Shown piece by piece: positions 36,128 to 48,021 of a stretch of 64,000 nucleotides of DNA. The stretch is from Capillidium heterosporum (lineage: Eukaryota; Entomophthoromycota; Entomophthoromycetes; Entomophthorales; Capillidiaceae). The position numbers and the translations under genes were made by a program. The first letter of the stretch is position 1, and the number at the start of each line of letters is the position of its first letter. The stretch covers positions 992,001 through 1,056,000 of the forward strand of contig WBMQ01000008.1 of NCBI GenBank assembly GCA_016630905.1. Reading direction: 5' to 3'. Under the pieces are notes generated by a model, which saw nothing but the letters and a program-made list of their open reading frames with translations, was not told the origin of the DNA and ran no database searches.

Positions 36128-36930
36128 GGAATAGATCATCTCTCTTTTTAAATTATTTGCATTTATAATATATTAAATTGATAGCCTTTGTTGAGTTTAT
36201 AGCTTTGATTTGTATGTATTGTGGTAGTTATGGCCTATTACTGGGATTTAGTGCTCAGATAGAGATGTAATAATAGCAGCCTGTTTAGCTATTGGAACAC
36301 TATTCAAGTTTCTATATTTGCAATCAAATCTAATGGATCTGTGATCTAATGAATCATTTATATGTTAACATAAAAAAGCTGCCAATTCGCAGCCCTATTA
36401 ACTGTGACTGTACCACTATAAACATTGAAAGCTATACTAAAAACATGGGCCGTTATTAAAATACTATCAAAAGCGATATTTTGTAAGTTTAAATAGTATA
36501 AGTACTCTTCATAGTAGCTTCGCCAAATTTTTAATTATAATTTTACCTTATTATATATATGTACATCAAAGGCCTTCGATACTTTTAGTGGTATTGTTTG
36601 CTCAAGTGATGGCGTTACTGTTTACCTTACTTCCTATAGACAATACAGAATTACAACTGTTGACTATGTTGGTAAAGCCTATAAAGATAAAATTTAAAGA
36701 ACATTAAAGCTTTCATTGGCATTCATATATATATGTATTATGTTTGTCAATGCATATCATATTATCTATAAATAAATTGTATAGGAAATAATCACAGAGA
36801 AACAAAAGCTGATTTTTATTTTCAAGGGGTCCGGGGGCTCAGCTTTGAATGTTATAGTAATATCAAGTTCTAGCATAGCTATCTATAGAAAATATAACTT
36901 CTAAACTAAAAAACTTGGTAAGGTTGGGAA
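36128..36930. other. Intergenic
   Basis: Flank outside the right arm and 3' region of the eIF3c gene. Nothing recognisable. Confidence 0.5.
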
Positions 36931-39643
36931 TTACTGGGGGGAACGACTGGTCTGGTTGAAGTTGTTGCGCGATGGCTTCTTACTGTTGTACTTGTGGTCG
37001 ATCTGTTTTTTGGCTCCCGAAGCAGAGTTTTTGGATCGGCGGTCGGAAGATTGATGCTGGATGTCGATCTCCGACATTTTGGCGTCGAAACTCTTCTGGT
37101 TGGCATCGACGATGGCGGCCAGCTTTTCGCCAACTAAGATGGAGAGCAGCTGAACCTTAGAGAGCTCTTCGCTGTGTAAAACGACGATGCCCTTGACTTG
37201 GTCGAGGCCGGCCAGTAGCTCTTCGTTCCAGATCATCTTAGACAGGATGCTGTTGACAGATTGTAGGCTCAATCCGAACATGGAAGCGAGCTGCTGCAAG
37301 CTGAGCGTGGTGTAATAGGCCGAATAGGTGAATAGGTAGGTGCGTAGACCTTCCTCCTGGATCTTGGTGGCCAGGTTTGCCTTGATCTTGTCGCAGTCCT
37401 CCAACTGGTTCCAGAGCTTGATGCTCAACAGGTAGTCCCTACTGGTCTCCCATTCACCAGCAGCCAAGCACTTGGAGGCGGCAATAATCAAATCACGGGC
37501 ATTTTCGGGTGGACCAGAGAATACCTGACGGTTACCTTGATCTAACAGACGTCTAAACGGCTTGCTGATGATGTTTCTACGGGCATCGGGGTTGCTACCA
37601 GCTTGAGCCATGTTGGGAATCTCCAGTAACATGGAGCAGGTGAGGTAAATACATTCCAGTAACTCCAAGTTGATATGCATGTGGAAGGGGAGGATTCTCA
37701 GCTTGTCGACCTTTTCTTGTTCAGGGTTGGAAGAGCTATACCTCTGCGAGGTAACGCCTTGAGCCAAAAGATCCTTGACGCGTCCAGTGTTGTAGATTTC
37801 CTGGATACAGTTCAAGGAATCGCGGATCAAGCCCTTCTTGAAAGCAGCAATACCAATTTGCATCAAAGCTCTGTTGTAAAGCACCATGGTTGAAACATCG
37901 GCCTGATGGATAGTTTCCTGTAGATGTGACATCAACATCATATCCTTTGCGGTATAGTAATCTCCGTGGAGAGCAGAGTTGTAGATGTGATGGAGCATAG
38001 CACGGGTTCGTAAGAGAGGTTCACCGTGTACGTATATGTAGGAGCAAAGAGCGCTGAGCAAGACGGCAGGCTCCAAATCTTTATCAACAATCTGAGAGTC
38101 GAATGGTCCAACTTTAGACTGAATTCTCTTCTCAACAGCTTTAATTACATTGTCAGGCTAAAATATTAATATCCAGTATCTATATTTGATTACCTTGAAA
38201 GAAATATGCTCAATACGACGGATGATGACTCTGGTAGTCTCAGTGAGTTGGCTCTTTTTCTCAAAGTAATGTTGAGCGCGAGTAATAATAGCAACTAAGG
38301 GAATTTCATCAGACAGACGTTCCAAGTATTCGCTGGAATGAGGGTCGGTGTTCTGAAGAACCTTGATGAACTCATCATCTAGTCGCTCAACTAGCGAAAT
38401 TACTGAGCCCTTGAGTTTCTTGTACTCCTGAAATATATAATTAATACAAAGATAAAAATGCTATTACCTTGGGGTTCTCTAAATCTTCCTCATCAACATC
38501 TTCGTTAGTCTCAGCTACGGATAAATCGATATCGGCTTCAAGGATGTCAAATAGGGTTGAGATGTCCTTAAGAGCACTTTGAAAGATTAGTAACGCTAAA
38601 ATAACATGATGTTACTGTCTCCAAACGTCAACGGGCATGAAGTTGGTCATACCGGATCCGTGGTCGAAACGAGCAGAGATGAGCGAGAATAAAACACGGA
38701 TCTTGTGCTGGGGGATCAACGAAGCTTCTAACAGCTTCTGGAGGGTCTTGACTTGCTCGTCCCTATCGGTATTCTAAGCTACATCAGCATTGTATTTATA
38801 AAGTAGAATACCTTTTTACCACGGGCTTGAATAATCTCCTTCAACTTCTTCAAGATGACATCAGGGGTAAACTCCAGTCCCTTTCCTTTTTTACCAACGG
38901 TAACGAAGCCATCGTTGGAATCATCATTCTGTTGGAGGCTGGCCTTACCTAACTAAAAAGATTAGCTGAGTCTTAAAACTATGTCTTACGGTAGGGGTTG
39001 CAGGAGCACTTTCATCCAAGTTTTTTCCCTTTTAAGGTTTAGAACGGCTATTTTGTAGCTAAAATTTACTTCTCTAACAGCATTAATCTCTTTCTCAAAT
39101 GGCTTGTTGTTCTTCTTGAGCTTCTGTTTCATGGAGTTCATGGCCTTAGAGTTCGAGGCGTTCATCTTCTTTTTGTCGGTGACAGCTGCTTGGAGGGCAT
39201 CTTCGAGAATGATAAGACCTCGGTAGTAGGCGGTAGGGGCTTTGACGCTGGTAAGCTTTAATTTAGCAACCACTTTGTTCATCTTATCGAATTCTAAAAC
39301 TATAAGTAAACGAATACTAATAAACACTACCAGAAGCCAAGAAAATCCAGTCGTTGTCCTGGGCTCTATTTTCCAAATTCTTGACGCAGCCCTCAATCTC
39401 TACAAGTTTTTTGTCCTTGGCTGAACGAACTACTTTCTTTTCTTCTTCGTCGGAATCGCTATCACTACCGGAAGTTACGATCCACTTGTTGGCTGCTTTT
39501 CCTTCATCCTGGGATTCATCGCTATCACTTCCTTCATCTGAAGACATATCGTCGGTTTGGGAGTTATCATCAGAGATATAGGAATCCTCAGAAGAAGAGG
39601 ACTCGGAGTCGCTATCTGAACCACCTTTAAAAAATCTTGACAT
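36931..39643 (-). CDS. NIP1: Translation initiation factor eIF3 subunit c (NIP1)
   Basis: Core eIF3 subunit that bridges the 40S ribosome, eIF1 and eIF5 in start-codon selection. Eight exons (39643-39331, 39299-39070, 39028-38990, 38952-38812, 38773-38616, 38576-38468, 38427-38194, 38157-36931), 816 aa, all phases consistent. The acidic Ser-rich N-terminus begins MSRFFKGGSDSDSESSSSED. The middle has IQARGKKNTDRDEQVKTLQK and FSLISARFD; the C-terminal half has RTRAMLHHIYNSALHGDYYT and the PCI domain (TYLFTYSAYYTTLSLQQLA within the last 200 residues). It ends in a basic tail (KYNSKKPSRNNFNQTSRSPQ). The intron at 38577-38615 must use the acceptor before TGCTCTT, giving WRHALKDIS. It is clean of frame defects. 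Confidence 0.93.
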
Positions 39644-40419
39644 CTTCTAATAAATTGGTGATTTGTGGTTAGTGATATATAGTTAAAGCTATGGTGATTA
39701 TTTTTTGTGCTGATTCTATTACCTAAGTATGCTTTAGTACAGTATTTCCAAATGAAATGGGTCAAATTACTATTCTCTTCACAAAATTTTTGTATCTGAT
39801 TTTAGCAAACAACGCACCACCTGGACCAATAGTTTTCAAGATAAGCTTTGGAAAAATGTTTAGCAAACTTTGGGAATACTGTGCAAACTCAGCTTCCAGT
39901 ATACCAGATTCTATTGTGAAAGAAATAGATCTACGTATATAGTAACTTTGTTTGAATACAAATTTACTATATAATATTTTGGTAGTTAAATAATGTGATA
40001 GAATATACCTCGTTATTATTACCAACTGTGTACTTTATATTGCACAGCTAGACAAATGTAAACCTAGTATAATAAGATAGTAATATAATCATAATTGTAA
40101 ATAGCTATAGTATGCTTTTGAATTGAAAATATAATAAGCCTTTGATCAATTCTAATACAAATTCAGTTATATAGGCTCTAATAGCTTATCGAATTTTTTA
40201 AGGTAGCAGCTTAAAAGAAAGCTTCTGGTGTAATTAATCCTCTTATAACGATGTCTATATAATACTTCTATCAACCATAATTCTTGAAGTTTTAACTTTA
40301 TAGACTGGAATAATATATCAAGAAATTAACTACATAGACAGCAAATCAAAGGGTATATGAGCAGAAAATTTAATGATATCTATATAATTTTAAAGGAATA
40401 AAAGATAGCAGTTTCGGAA
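39644..40419. other. Intergenic
   Basis: 5' flank of eIF3c. Overlapping short frames at 39757-40025 have no coding character. Confidence 0.5.
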
Positions 40420-41427
40420 CTAAGAAGTGGCAGCGCCCTTCACATAGATAGGTATGGAGCAGGTATTCTTCAACTTAATGCTCAACCCAGTCACGGTCAG
40501 GTTGTCCTTGTGAACTCGCTCACAGACCCAGTATACTACTCTTTCCAAATTCTCAAAGATCTCGGAATCTGTCTTGTCAGCATTGGCAAATTTGATACCC
40601 CTAAATAGCATGAGTATTTGAATAGAGCAAATTTTACCATAAGACACCGTCGGGGATGTAAACCTGAGCTTTCTTAAAGGCGGCATTAAGCCCACCGATA
40701 GCAGTGGAGGTCAAATTTATGGGAATTGGGTATCTACCAGATTGTAGGTTAATAAAGGATAAGGTACTTACACTGCTTACTTTTTGCTATTGTAAAAGGA
40801 TTTACCCAGATTGGCACTCAAAAGACTGGTGATGTTCTTGTCACATACGAACATGGGGTAGGAAGAAGCTAGTTTACGTCTGCTTTCGTAGGTCTTGTAG
40901 TTCTTTTTGAGGTCGTTCAAAGTAATAACCTGCCGTACATGTAAGTTTTGCTTTTATATAAAATTGGTTACTTCATGTTTAACGGTATTCTGAGTTAGTA
41001 ACCTATCCTTCGCTTCAGGATCCTTTACAAATATACCCACTTTTGTAGTCGATGGGTAGATCTCATGAGGTACATTACTATTTTGTAAGAAGCAATATAT
41101 AGATGAGCATTGGTAATAATAATCAAAACTTACATGGTACAAGGTAGTCCTTTCTTGTCAGAAAGGTTTTCTAAAGTTACTTCCAAATGGACCAGATTGT
41201 GGGAATTATCTATCTCCAAAACATTTTGTGCACTCAACTCTATGTCTTTAGCTAGTAAAGTTCTTAAACTTTGGATAGTTTGTAGGACCTAAAATATAGT
41301 ATGAAAAAATAAATTTTTAGTTAAATTTTGATATAAATGTTTTAAAAAATACATTTTCTCTGTCTAGTTGAATCTGGAAAATAGATTCTTCAGCTACTTG
41401 CACTTGAGCGGATTGATTTTCTACCAT
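40420..41427 (-). CDS. Ribosomal L1-domain protein (UTP30/RSL1D1-like), ribosome biogenesis
   Basis: Nucleolar L1-fold RNA-binding protein, related to yeast Utp30 and Cic1. Six exons, about 250 aa, starting MVENQSAQVQ at 41427. Landmarks are TTKVGIFVKDPEAKDR, SSYPMFVCDKNITSLL followed by SANLGKSFYNSKKYPIPINL (the conserved DK..SLL..LGK.FY..KK.PIPI region), and VERVHK-like ERVHKDNLTVTGLSIKLKN. The first exon is short (MVENQ...DREN) and helical. The divergent neighbour BCD1 starts 187 bp away. Exons join in phase with no defects. Confidence 0.85.
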
Positions 41428-41614
41428 CTTAGTTTACTTTTTGAAGAAGGGAGTTTGGAACAGAAAGTGGAGGTTTTCCTATAAAAAGTTTTCCTGCCTA
41501 ACTTTATTCTCGAGAAATTGGAAAGCCAATGAAAAGTTTTACCAAGCTTTACAATACGAATAAAAAAATATATAACTGGGCAAATGTATAGTTCTTTATC
41601 AGAATAGAAACACT
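41428..41614. promoter_or_regulatory. Bidirectional promoter between UTP30-like and BCD1
   Basis: Only 187 bp separate the two start codons. It contains TATAAAAAG-like sequence near 41481 and an AT-rich ATATATAA near 41567. A shared promoter for two ribosome and snoRNP maturation genes is plausible. Confidence 0.4.
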
Positions 41615-42697
41615 ATGTCGTTGTTCACATTAGTTGAGGAAGAAGTGGACCTATCAACCAAGACGAAAGAAGTTGAAGAAACTCAAAGTAACGATGCCAG
41701 TTTAAAGTCAGCAAAGGAGCAAGATAAAGAGCTATGTTGTATATGTCATTTACATCCATACAAATACAGATGTCCAGGCTGCGATTTAAAAACGTGTTCG
41801 GTAGGTTGTATAAAGGAACACAAAGTAAAGTTGAATTGTAGTGGGAAGAAGGTAGTTACCGAGTTTATAGAAAAGTGCGATTATACTGAAGTGAACTTTA
41901 AACAAGGTAATATACTTTTGAATTTGCTATTTAATGCTAACTCTAAACATTTATTTAAATAGATTATAGCTACTTGACAGAAATGAAAAGAGTGAACGAC
42001 AACCTACAAAGAGATAAAAACACTATACCATCCAACAGTACTAACGACAAGATACACCCTAAAAAGTTAAAAGTCCAGAGGCTATTAAAGAAAAAGTACC
42101 AAGTTGAAACTATAAATTTACCCAACAGCTTCAAAAAAGTAAAGCTAAATAGATGTAGCGTCGAACCAAAGTAAGTTTATTTTCTATATTTAATGTCTTA
42201 AATGCATCATATTTAGTAGTGAAGTTATCAGCTGGACCGTCGAATTTCAATTTAATATCCAAAGTCAAAGTTCGATACTAGTAAAACATAAGTTGTTAGG
42301 CCATATACCTTTGAAAGATATTTTATCCACTATATTTTCCGAAGAGAAGAGTATAGTTGTAGATAACGTCGATATCAGCACTTTGAGCGTCTTTATGTTG
42401 AAATATGGTTCTAAGGTAAATATTACTGAGCTTTTTCAGGCTAATATTATATTAATAGGCAAATCAACTTCAACACTATAAGTTCGATTTAGAGTTGGAT
42501 CTAAATAATAATTTAAAGGACAAGACGGTTGTCGAGTTCCCTACTCTGCTACTGTTTGATAAAGTTCCCGAAGGTTTAGTTTCTATTTAAATAAAGATTT
42601 TGTACTATAGAATTCTGAAAAGTCAGCTGAAAGATTTACTAAGGTGCTATATACCAGAAATTTTATTATAAGTGTATTGACATCATCATCTTATTAG
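41615..42697 (+). CDS. BCD1: Box C/D snoRNA protein 1 (BCD1, HIT-type zinc finger)
   Basis: Assembly factor for box C/D snoRNPs, nuclear (ZNHIT6 in animals). Five exons (41615-41906, 41963-42170, 42217-42415, 42459-42578, 42611-42697), 301 aa. The HIT zinc finger spans residues about 42-75: CCICHLHPYKYRCPGCDLKT then CSVGCIKEHKVKLNC. The middle is basic (HPKKLKVQRLLKKKY). The C-terminal part contains ISWTVEFQFN, and the predicted end is SVLTSSSY. The last intron uses a GTTTCT donor, chosen because it alone keeps KVPEGLNSEKSAERF in frame; that boundary is less certain. It is divergent from the UTP30-like gene, and the two functions are related. Confidence 0.85.
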
Positions 42698-43500
42698 GAG
42701 ATGGAGAACGTTGATCAGAATTTAACACCAACTTAACTATAAAGTGTTTATATCTACAAGTAGTAGATTGATTGTATTTTTATACTACTCTTTTTCTTTT
42801 ACACTTTTGATTTTAGCACTATATTGCAAGCCTAAGATTTAAGCCATGATTTATTTGTAACTACTTTTAGTTTGACTTGGATCCTCAACTTTAGCATACA
42901 TGTCTTTGGCATCTACATTTATATCCTCCTATCCATTTAAACTTTTCTTTTAAATCAATTCTTACTACTTCAAAGAGGTGGTCTTTTTATAGCTTTGAAG
43001 CTAATATCAATGTGTACATTTTTTATAAATTTCAAATAGAAGTTGGACGTCAATCTTGTAATTGGAATCTCTTCATTCAGAAACCTTTCTTGAAGACAAA
43101 ACTTATTAACCGTTTATACAGAAATTTGTGAAATGTTGAGGTAATAGCTTGGGAAAATTCATAACTTGCTAGTAGATGTTTGTATAAAGTATATTTTTAT
43201 TCAAATTTACTGCTGAGGTTTTATATTGTAACTCGGCTAGCTTATCAACTACAGGACATAAAAAGTATACTATTAAAGTAGTACACATAACTATAGCATT
43301 ATGTTTGGACTCTCTAAAGCAAATCTATGTTTAAATTTTGCTTAAAAAGTTATACCGTTGTATCGAAAATCGAAAGAGTTAAAACCCACAATACTTTATA
43401 AATCAAACTGACAATAAGAATAATTGTTTTTTTAGATTTAAAAGTATATAACATACAGATTTGTATAAGAACATATAAAGACTTAAAGTGGAATCTCAAT
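42698..43500. other. Intergenic between convergent BCD1 and PPCS
   Basis: About 0.8 kb AT-rich, no gene seen. Confidence 0.5.
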
Positions 43501-44683
43501 TTACTTCCTATTGATAAACTCGTCATGCAACAAAATTAGCTCCTTTAAAAATATGGGTTCAACTTGATCATGCTCCTCCGACTTGTAGTGCTTGACATCG
43601 CCATCACTTTTGACAAACCAAACTTCATACTTTCGGGTATCTAGTCGATTCGCTATGACAAGCTGGTGCCCGTACCTATCCAAGGAACCTATAGCCTTCT
43701 TGACCAATAAATTAGGATCGGTCTCCAACTTGAAGGAGACGAGATAGGCATTGGGTGCCCACTTACTAGTCAATGGCTTCAAAAACTTGGGGACTTGAAA
43801 CATTTCAATGTTCAAGTTCCCTTGGGAACTTTGAATCTTGTGTTCCGCCTTTTAAAACTGTTAGTGGAAGAGTTGGGTAATTGTAAGTTACCATAAGTTC
43901 GGAAGGGATGAAGAAGTCGCTAACGGCAGCCGCCAAATATAGCATAGCTTTGGGGCCCATATGGTGCAACGATTGGGCCGCATGAGTTAACAGGAAAAGG
44001 TAGTCGGTAACGGTTACGAATTCAATAGGTAGTAAGGTACCCTCCTTCTGGCACTAATTAAAAGTATCATTTAACAAAAGTTTAAAGTGTAGCTACCTTC
44101 TTATATTTTACTAGGACTTGCTTGACTTGGTCATTGAATTTTTTATCGACTATACAGAATTAGTCACCATAGTAACATTAATCAAATTTTACTTTTGACA
44201 CTCGCACCTTCCGATTCTTCGCTCTCGTCGACATCCAAGTAATCCAAAAAACAGTTGGTGGTATGCGAAAAGTGTCTAGAATATGGTCTCAAGCTAAACT
44301 GCCTATGCAGAAATATAACTGCATAGCCATTCTCTAAAAAATATGTATAATATCAAAAAGTTAAGGGTAAAGTCGCATTATACGAAAATAAATAAAGAAA
44401 TATAAAGAGGATATTCTGCTGAAGTAGCACCTCGAGTACCAGCCGAAAAGTTGTCTAGAAATCGCACTGTGTTGGATTCTAGCGGCACAGTTGTACCACC
44501 GCTCTATTTTAAGAATAAGACATATTTAAACAATAGAATAATGATTACCGTAATCAAAACCACTTTTTTCGTATCTTTAAATTTGTTGATGAACTTATCC
44601 ATCAAGTCACAACACAGCTTAAAATTTTTGGGCATCTGAGCCTTCTTCAAGTAAGTCTCTGCATCAATCTCTTGATTTTCCAT
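43501..44683 (-). CDS. CAB2: Phosphopantothenoylcysteine synthetase (PPCS, CAB2-type)
   Basis: Second step of coenzyme A synthesis from pantothenate, joining cysteine to 4'-phosphopantothenate. Six exons (44683-44549, 44503-44415, 44344-44193, 44149-44097, 44053-43892, 43848-43501), 312 aa. Landmarks are [86 protein letters not shown] and [20 protein letters not shown] followed by [10 protein letters not shown]. The block SAEYFLENGY is only obtained when a 70-nt AT-AC intron (44345-44414) is removed; the other four introns are ordinary GT-AG. It starts divergently 95 bp from the RRP46-like frame. No defects. Confidence 0.93.
44345..44414 (-). other. U12-type AT-AC intron in PPCS
   Basis: On the coding strand the intron begins ATATCCTC (minor-spliceosome 5' consensus ATATCCTT), contains CCCTTAAC (U12 branch consensus TCCTTAAC) and ends TATAC, with about 16 nt from the branch adenosine to the 3' end. 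No GT donor in the neighbourhood restores the frame. Using these borders gives GAA TAT TTT TTA GAG across the junction, the expected AEYFLENG block of PPCS. Confidence 0.88.
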
Positions 44684-44778
44684 CTTGATTATCTTCTATT
44701 GCTACGATTTTGTTGGTGCTACTTGTACTAAACAAGCTTTGACAGAAATGTCAAAGTTCGCATTTGATTAGTAAAGCA

Positions 44779-45180
44779 ATGACGACAGACTACTCGCTTC
44801 AACCAATAAACTATGAGGATGGATGCACATTTACAAAGTCGGATACTACTCTGTTCAGAGTTGTAGGTCCTGTAGCTTTATTTGAACGTAAGGATATATG
44901 GCCGATAATCCTGAATAGAGTGGCTATAAGATTACTGTATTAATTCACTGGAGTGTTGCAAATTGTGTGGCACAAATGTAGGATTCAAAACGGAATTTTT
45001 GACAACACAACTTTTGGTGATGAAAATTTTATAGAGCATTTATCAAATAAAGTGGTATTGATCTGTTCAGACTACTCTAACATACCTTATAGCTTTAGTA
45101 AAATATTTTTAGAAATCTACATCGATTATTTTACTAGCTTAACTAGAATAGAGATAAAGTTTTGGATATCCTTGCTTTAA
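44779..45180 (+). CDS. Short RNase PH-like protein, possibly RRP46-related exosome subunit
   Basis: Two exons (44779-44887, 44954-45180), 111 aa. The first exon, ending DGCTFTKSDTTLFRVVGPV, has the pattern of the RNase PH-fold start in exosome subunits (D-G-S-A-x-F...GDT...V.GP). The second contains LQIVWHKCRIQNG, comparable to the strand after that block, then YSFSKIFLEIYIDYF. It is only about half the family's length and ends before the usual INAA-LAL-DAG segment, so it may be truncated, degenerate or mis-modelled. Tentative assignment. It is divergent from PPCS with a 95-bp gap. Confidence 0.35.
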
Positions 45181-45619
45181 AGTATATGGCCAGTTGAATA
45201 GAACCACTCAACAAAAGATAGATAAGACTACAGTAGATATGAAATGTAGTATTTAAGCTTGTATTTACTCTTTTAAGTGATACCAGTAAGCAACAATGTT
45301 ACATCATACAATAAGAAAAACATCAACAAAGTTAAGCCATAAATACTTTGTATTTCAAAGACTTGTAGTTTAGCTCACAAGAAATGCTCCTACTTGAATT
45401 ATTAATAACTTTAATATTTTCGGAATATTGAAAACATCGCATACCTATCCTTTATTTCCAAGTAAATCAAACTTTTATTTATACCCTATTGTTGACATTC
45501 GAACAAACCTTACTATAATAACCTTACCAAATTAGAACTGCTAAGTACTATACTTTAGTTCACCATAAATTGAGATGGTATTAAAACTAGTTTATACATT
45601 TAACACACAACTACATATC
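45181..45619. other. Intergenic
   Basis: Convergent 3' flanks. Nothing seen. Confidence 0.5.
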
Positions 45620-46176
45620 TTATAGCTCTTCTTGGATACGTTTCAAATTATTGTACATTTCCTACAAAAGTATATAGAAGCCTTTAAATAAACAAAAGCA
45701 AAATTAATTTTACCTCGAGCTGATCTCTAAATCTCTTAGTCGCTTCTAATTTCTCATCTAGTTTAGTTAAAGTTTCCCCATATCTAAAAACTTTTTAAAT
45801 ATCTAAACATAATTTTAAAAACTTACTTCAAGTCAGCTAAATTTTGATTACTTATCCCTTGACCTTGCCTATATAAACTTTCTAGTTGATACTTTAGCTC
45901 TAACTGCGATGTTTTGTTGAAGGTATTGATAATATGGGCCTTGTTCGTTTTGTTAACTAATGAAAAGTGTTGATTTTAGTATTTAAATTTAAATTTACTT
46001 TTGGTGTTTAGCGTATTGCTATCGACATCCTATGGATAAATAAGCTATGTTAGTGTAAAAATATATGGGTTTACCTTTAAATTAAATGTATAATCTTCCT
46101 TCAAAATATCTAAACAACTGTTTACGAATTCTATACTGTCTTTAAGTTGCAGCTTTATATCTTTTGAATGGCTCAT
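45620..46176 (-). CDS. Small coiled-coil protein, unidentified
   Basis: Five short exons starting at ATG 46176 encode about 124 aa. The product starts MSHSKDIKLQLKDSIEFVNS and contains KTSQLELKYQLESLYRQGQG, then YGETLTKLDEKLEATKRF and the end EMYNNLKRIQEEL. Nearly the whole protein is helical with heptad-like spacing of leucines. Size and composition resemble small subunits of kinetochore, Mediator or BLOC-type complexes, but I cannot assign one. Introns at the expected CTAAY/TAG sites join in phase, which supports it as a real gene. It is divergent from PGS1, with 201 bp between starts. Confidence 0.65.
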
Positions 46177-46377
46177 TATTGAAGAGATGCATACCAAGTC
46201 TATTCCTTAATAATTTTAATAAAGTATTGAAGGCTACTAAAGATGTGTGCTCATATTCAATCAAAAACCCCAAATTGATATGTTTGACGTATTTTTGAGA
46301 TCAAAGAACAGAGTATTTGCAGACGATAAAATTTTAGACACTTCCCTTATCTAATTTGACAATACTAGAAGATAGAA

Positions 46378-48021
46378 TGCTATCGAGCACAATAGTCCAA
46401 CGTACCAACATAAGAAGCAAAGTATATGTCCTTGACAAAAAGGCTTGTTAACTACGGAGCCAACTTCGTTCAAATTTCCTATCAACCCAAATCACATTAA
46501 AATTTTGGATTCTCCAACCAATTTTTATAATCAGATTAAAGTAAGGTAAATTTCAATGTTTTTTGTTAATATTATTATTATATTGTAGGAGAATATACTA
46601 CATTCAAAAAGAGAAATAAACTTGACAAGCTTATACTTTGGTACCGAGAATAAGGAGTTGGTAAATTCTATACTTTATTTGTATTTTATTGACCATATCC
46701 ACTTTATATAGTTAAATTTGTTGGAGCAGCAGTTGGAGCGACAACCCAGCTTAATAGTTAAATTACAATTCGACTATCTACGTACATTGCGAATAAATTC
46801 CGATAAGAGCTCCAGCTTAACTTTCCTACTACCACTGTTAAAGAAATTTGGCAGCGATAGGGTCCAACTCTACCTATACCGAACTCCTGAACTCCAAGGA
46901 TGGAAAAAGTGGCTGCCCAACAGATTTAACGAAGGAGTTGGCTTGATGCATATTAAATTTTACAAGTTTGACGACAAATTTATCATTTCGGGGTAAGCTA
47001 ACATTGGTTACTATGGTATTGATGTTGATATTCCTATAGGGCCAATCTTAGCAAAGACTACTTTGAGAATAGATTCGATCGATACTTACAATTGACGAAC
47101 CAACTCGACTTGAACAAATTTTTAAGCTTGGTTACTGATACGCTCAATAAGATAAGCTATAGAGTCCAGCTGATAGATGCCAACACCGAAAACCATGAAA
47201 TAAAATTAGATGGGATACCCGACCCCAACAGCAATAACCAACTTTATAAGGATACAGTTCAAAGTAAATTTCTGAATTTGTTGCAGGTTTACAAATCCAA
47301 CCATGCAATTACCTTGAACAACAACGACAAAAGTAGCGACACTAACCTAAACTTAACTTTGCAACTACCGTCATTCAGCATAGACTGGGAACAAAAGTAT
47401 TTAATCGATAAACTAAGCAACCTAACCCAGAGCGATAAAGTTATCTTATCGACTGGGTATTTTAACTTAAATGAAGAATTGAAGTCTACACTGTTAAATT
47501 GCAAAGCGCAAATAACTATCATTTCCGCTTCACCAAAGGTACTTTGAAATTTGCATAGTTGCTTATACCATCTTAGGCAAACGGATTTTACAAATCAAAA
47601 GGATTGTCTCAACTTCTACCTGATGGCTACACCCAACTTCAATTGGAGCTTCTCAACCAACTCAAAGCTCAAAATCTCAACCATATAAACCTCTTGGAAT
47701 TTTCCAAAGGCGGATGGACTTTCCATGCTAAAGGTAAATACAAAACACTATTTACTATTCGGCATTCTTATTAATTCAATTGCAGGATTGTGGATCTACA
47801 AAGCCGACGCTTTCTCACCAATCACTGTATCAATTGGAAGTAGTAATTACAATTTGAGGTCCAAGACTAGAGATCTGGAGTTACAAGCTTACTTAAGCAC
47901 TAGTAACGGTTCGCTGAAATCAAAATTGGATGAAGAGCTTAAAAGCATTATGAAGCATACGGATGAAGTCGGATTTAAAGATTTGAATGAGATGTGGAGA
48001 AAACCTAGGACTGTCGGCTAG
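46378..48021 (+). CDS. PGS1: Phosphatidylglycerophosphate synthase (PGS1, phospholipase D superfamily)
   Basis: Mitochondrial enzyme making phosphatidylglycerophosphate from CDP-diacylglycerol, the first step to cardiolipin. Seven exons (46378-46422, 46460-46540, 46589-46660, 46712-46992, 47040-47538, 47577-47733, 47786-48021), 456 aa. The HKD-type motif is HIKFYKFDDKFIISGANLSK followed by DYFENRFDRY; the partner half includes GGWTFHAKGLWIY and SIGSSNYNLRSKTRDLE. LYFGTEN and PLLKKFGSDRVQLYLYRTP also match the family. The first 15-codon exon is the least certain part of the model; the start MLSSTIVQRTNIRSK is short of acidic residues, fitting mitochondrial import. No frame defects. Confidence 0.9.

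Noticed and set aside
38577-38615. Apparent frameshift in eIF3c after MPVDVWR
   Set aside because: Using the acceptor just before TGCTCTT gives WRHALKDIS in phase, matching the family.
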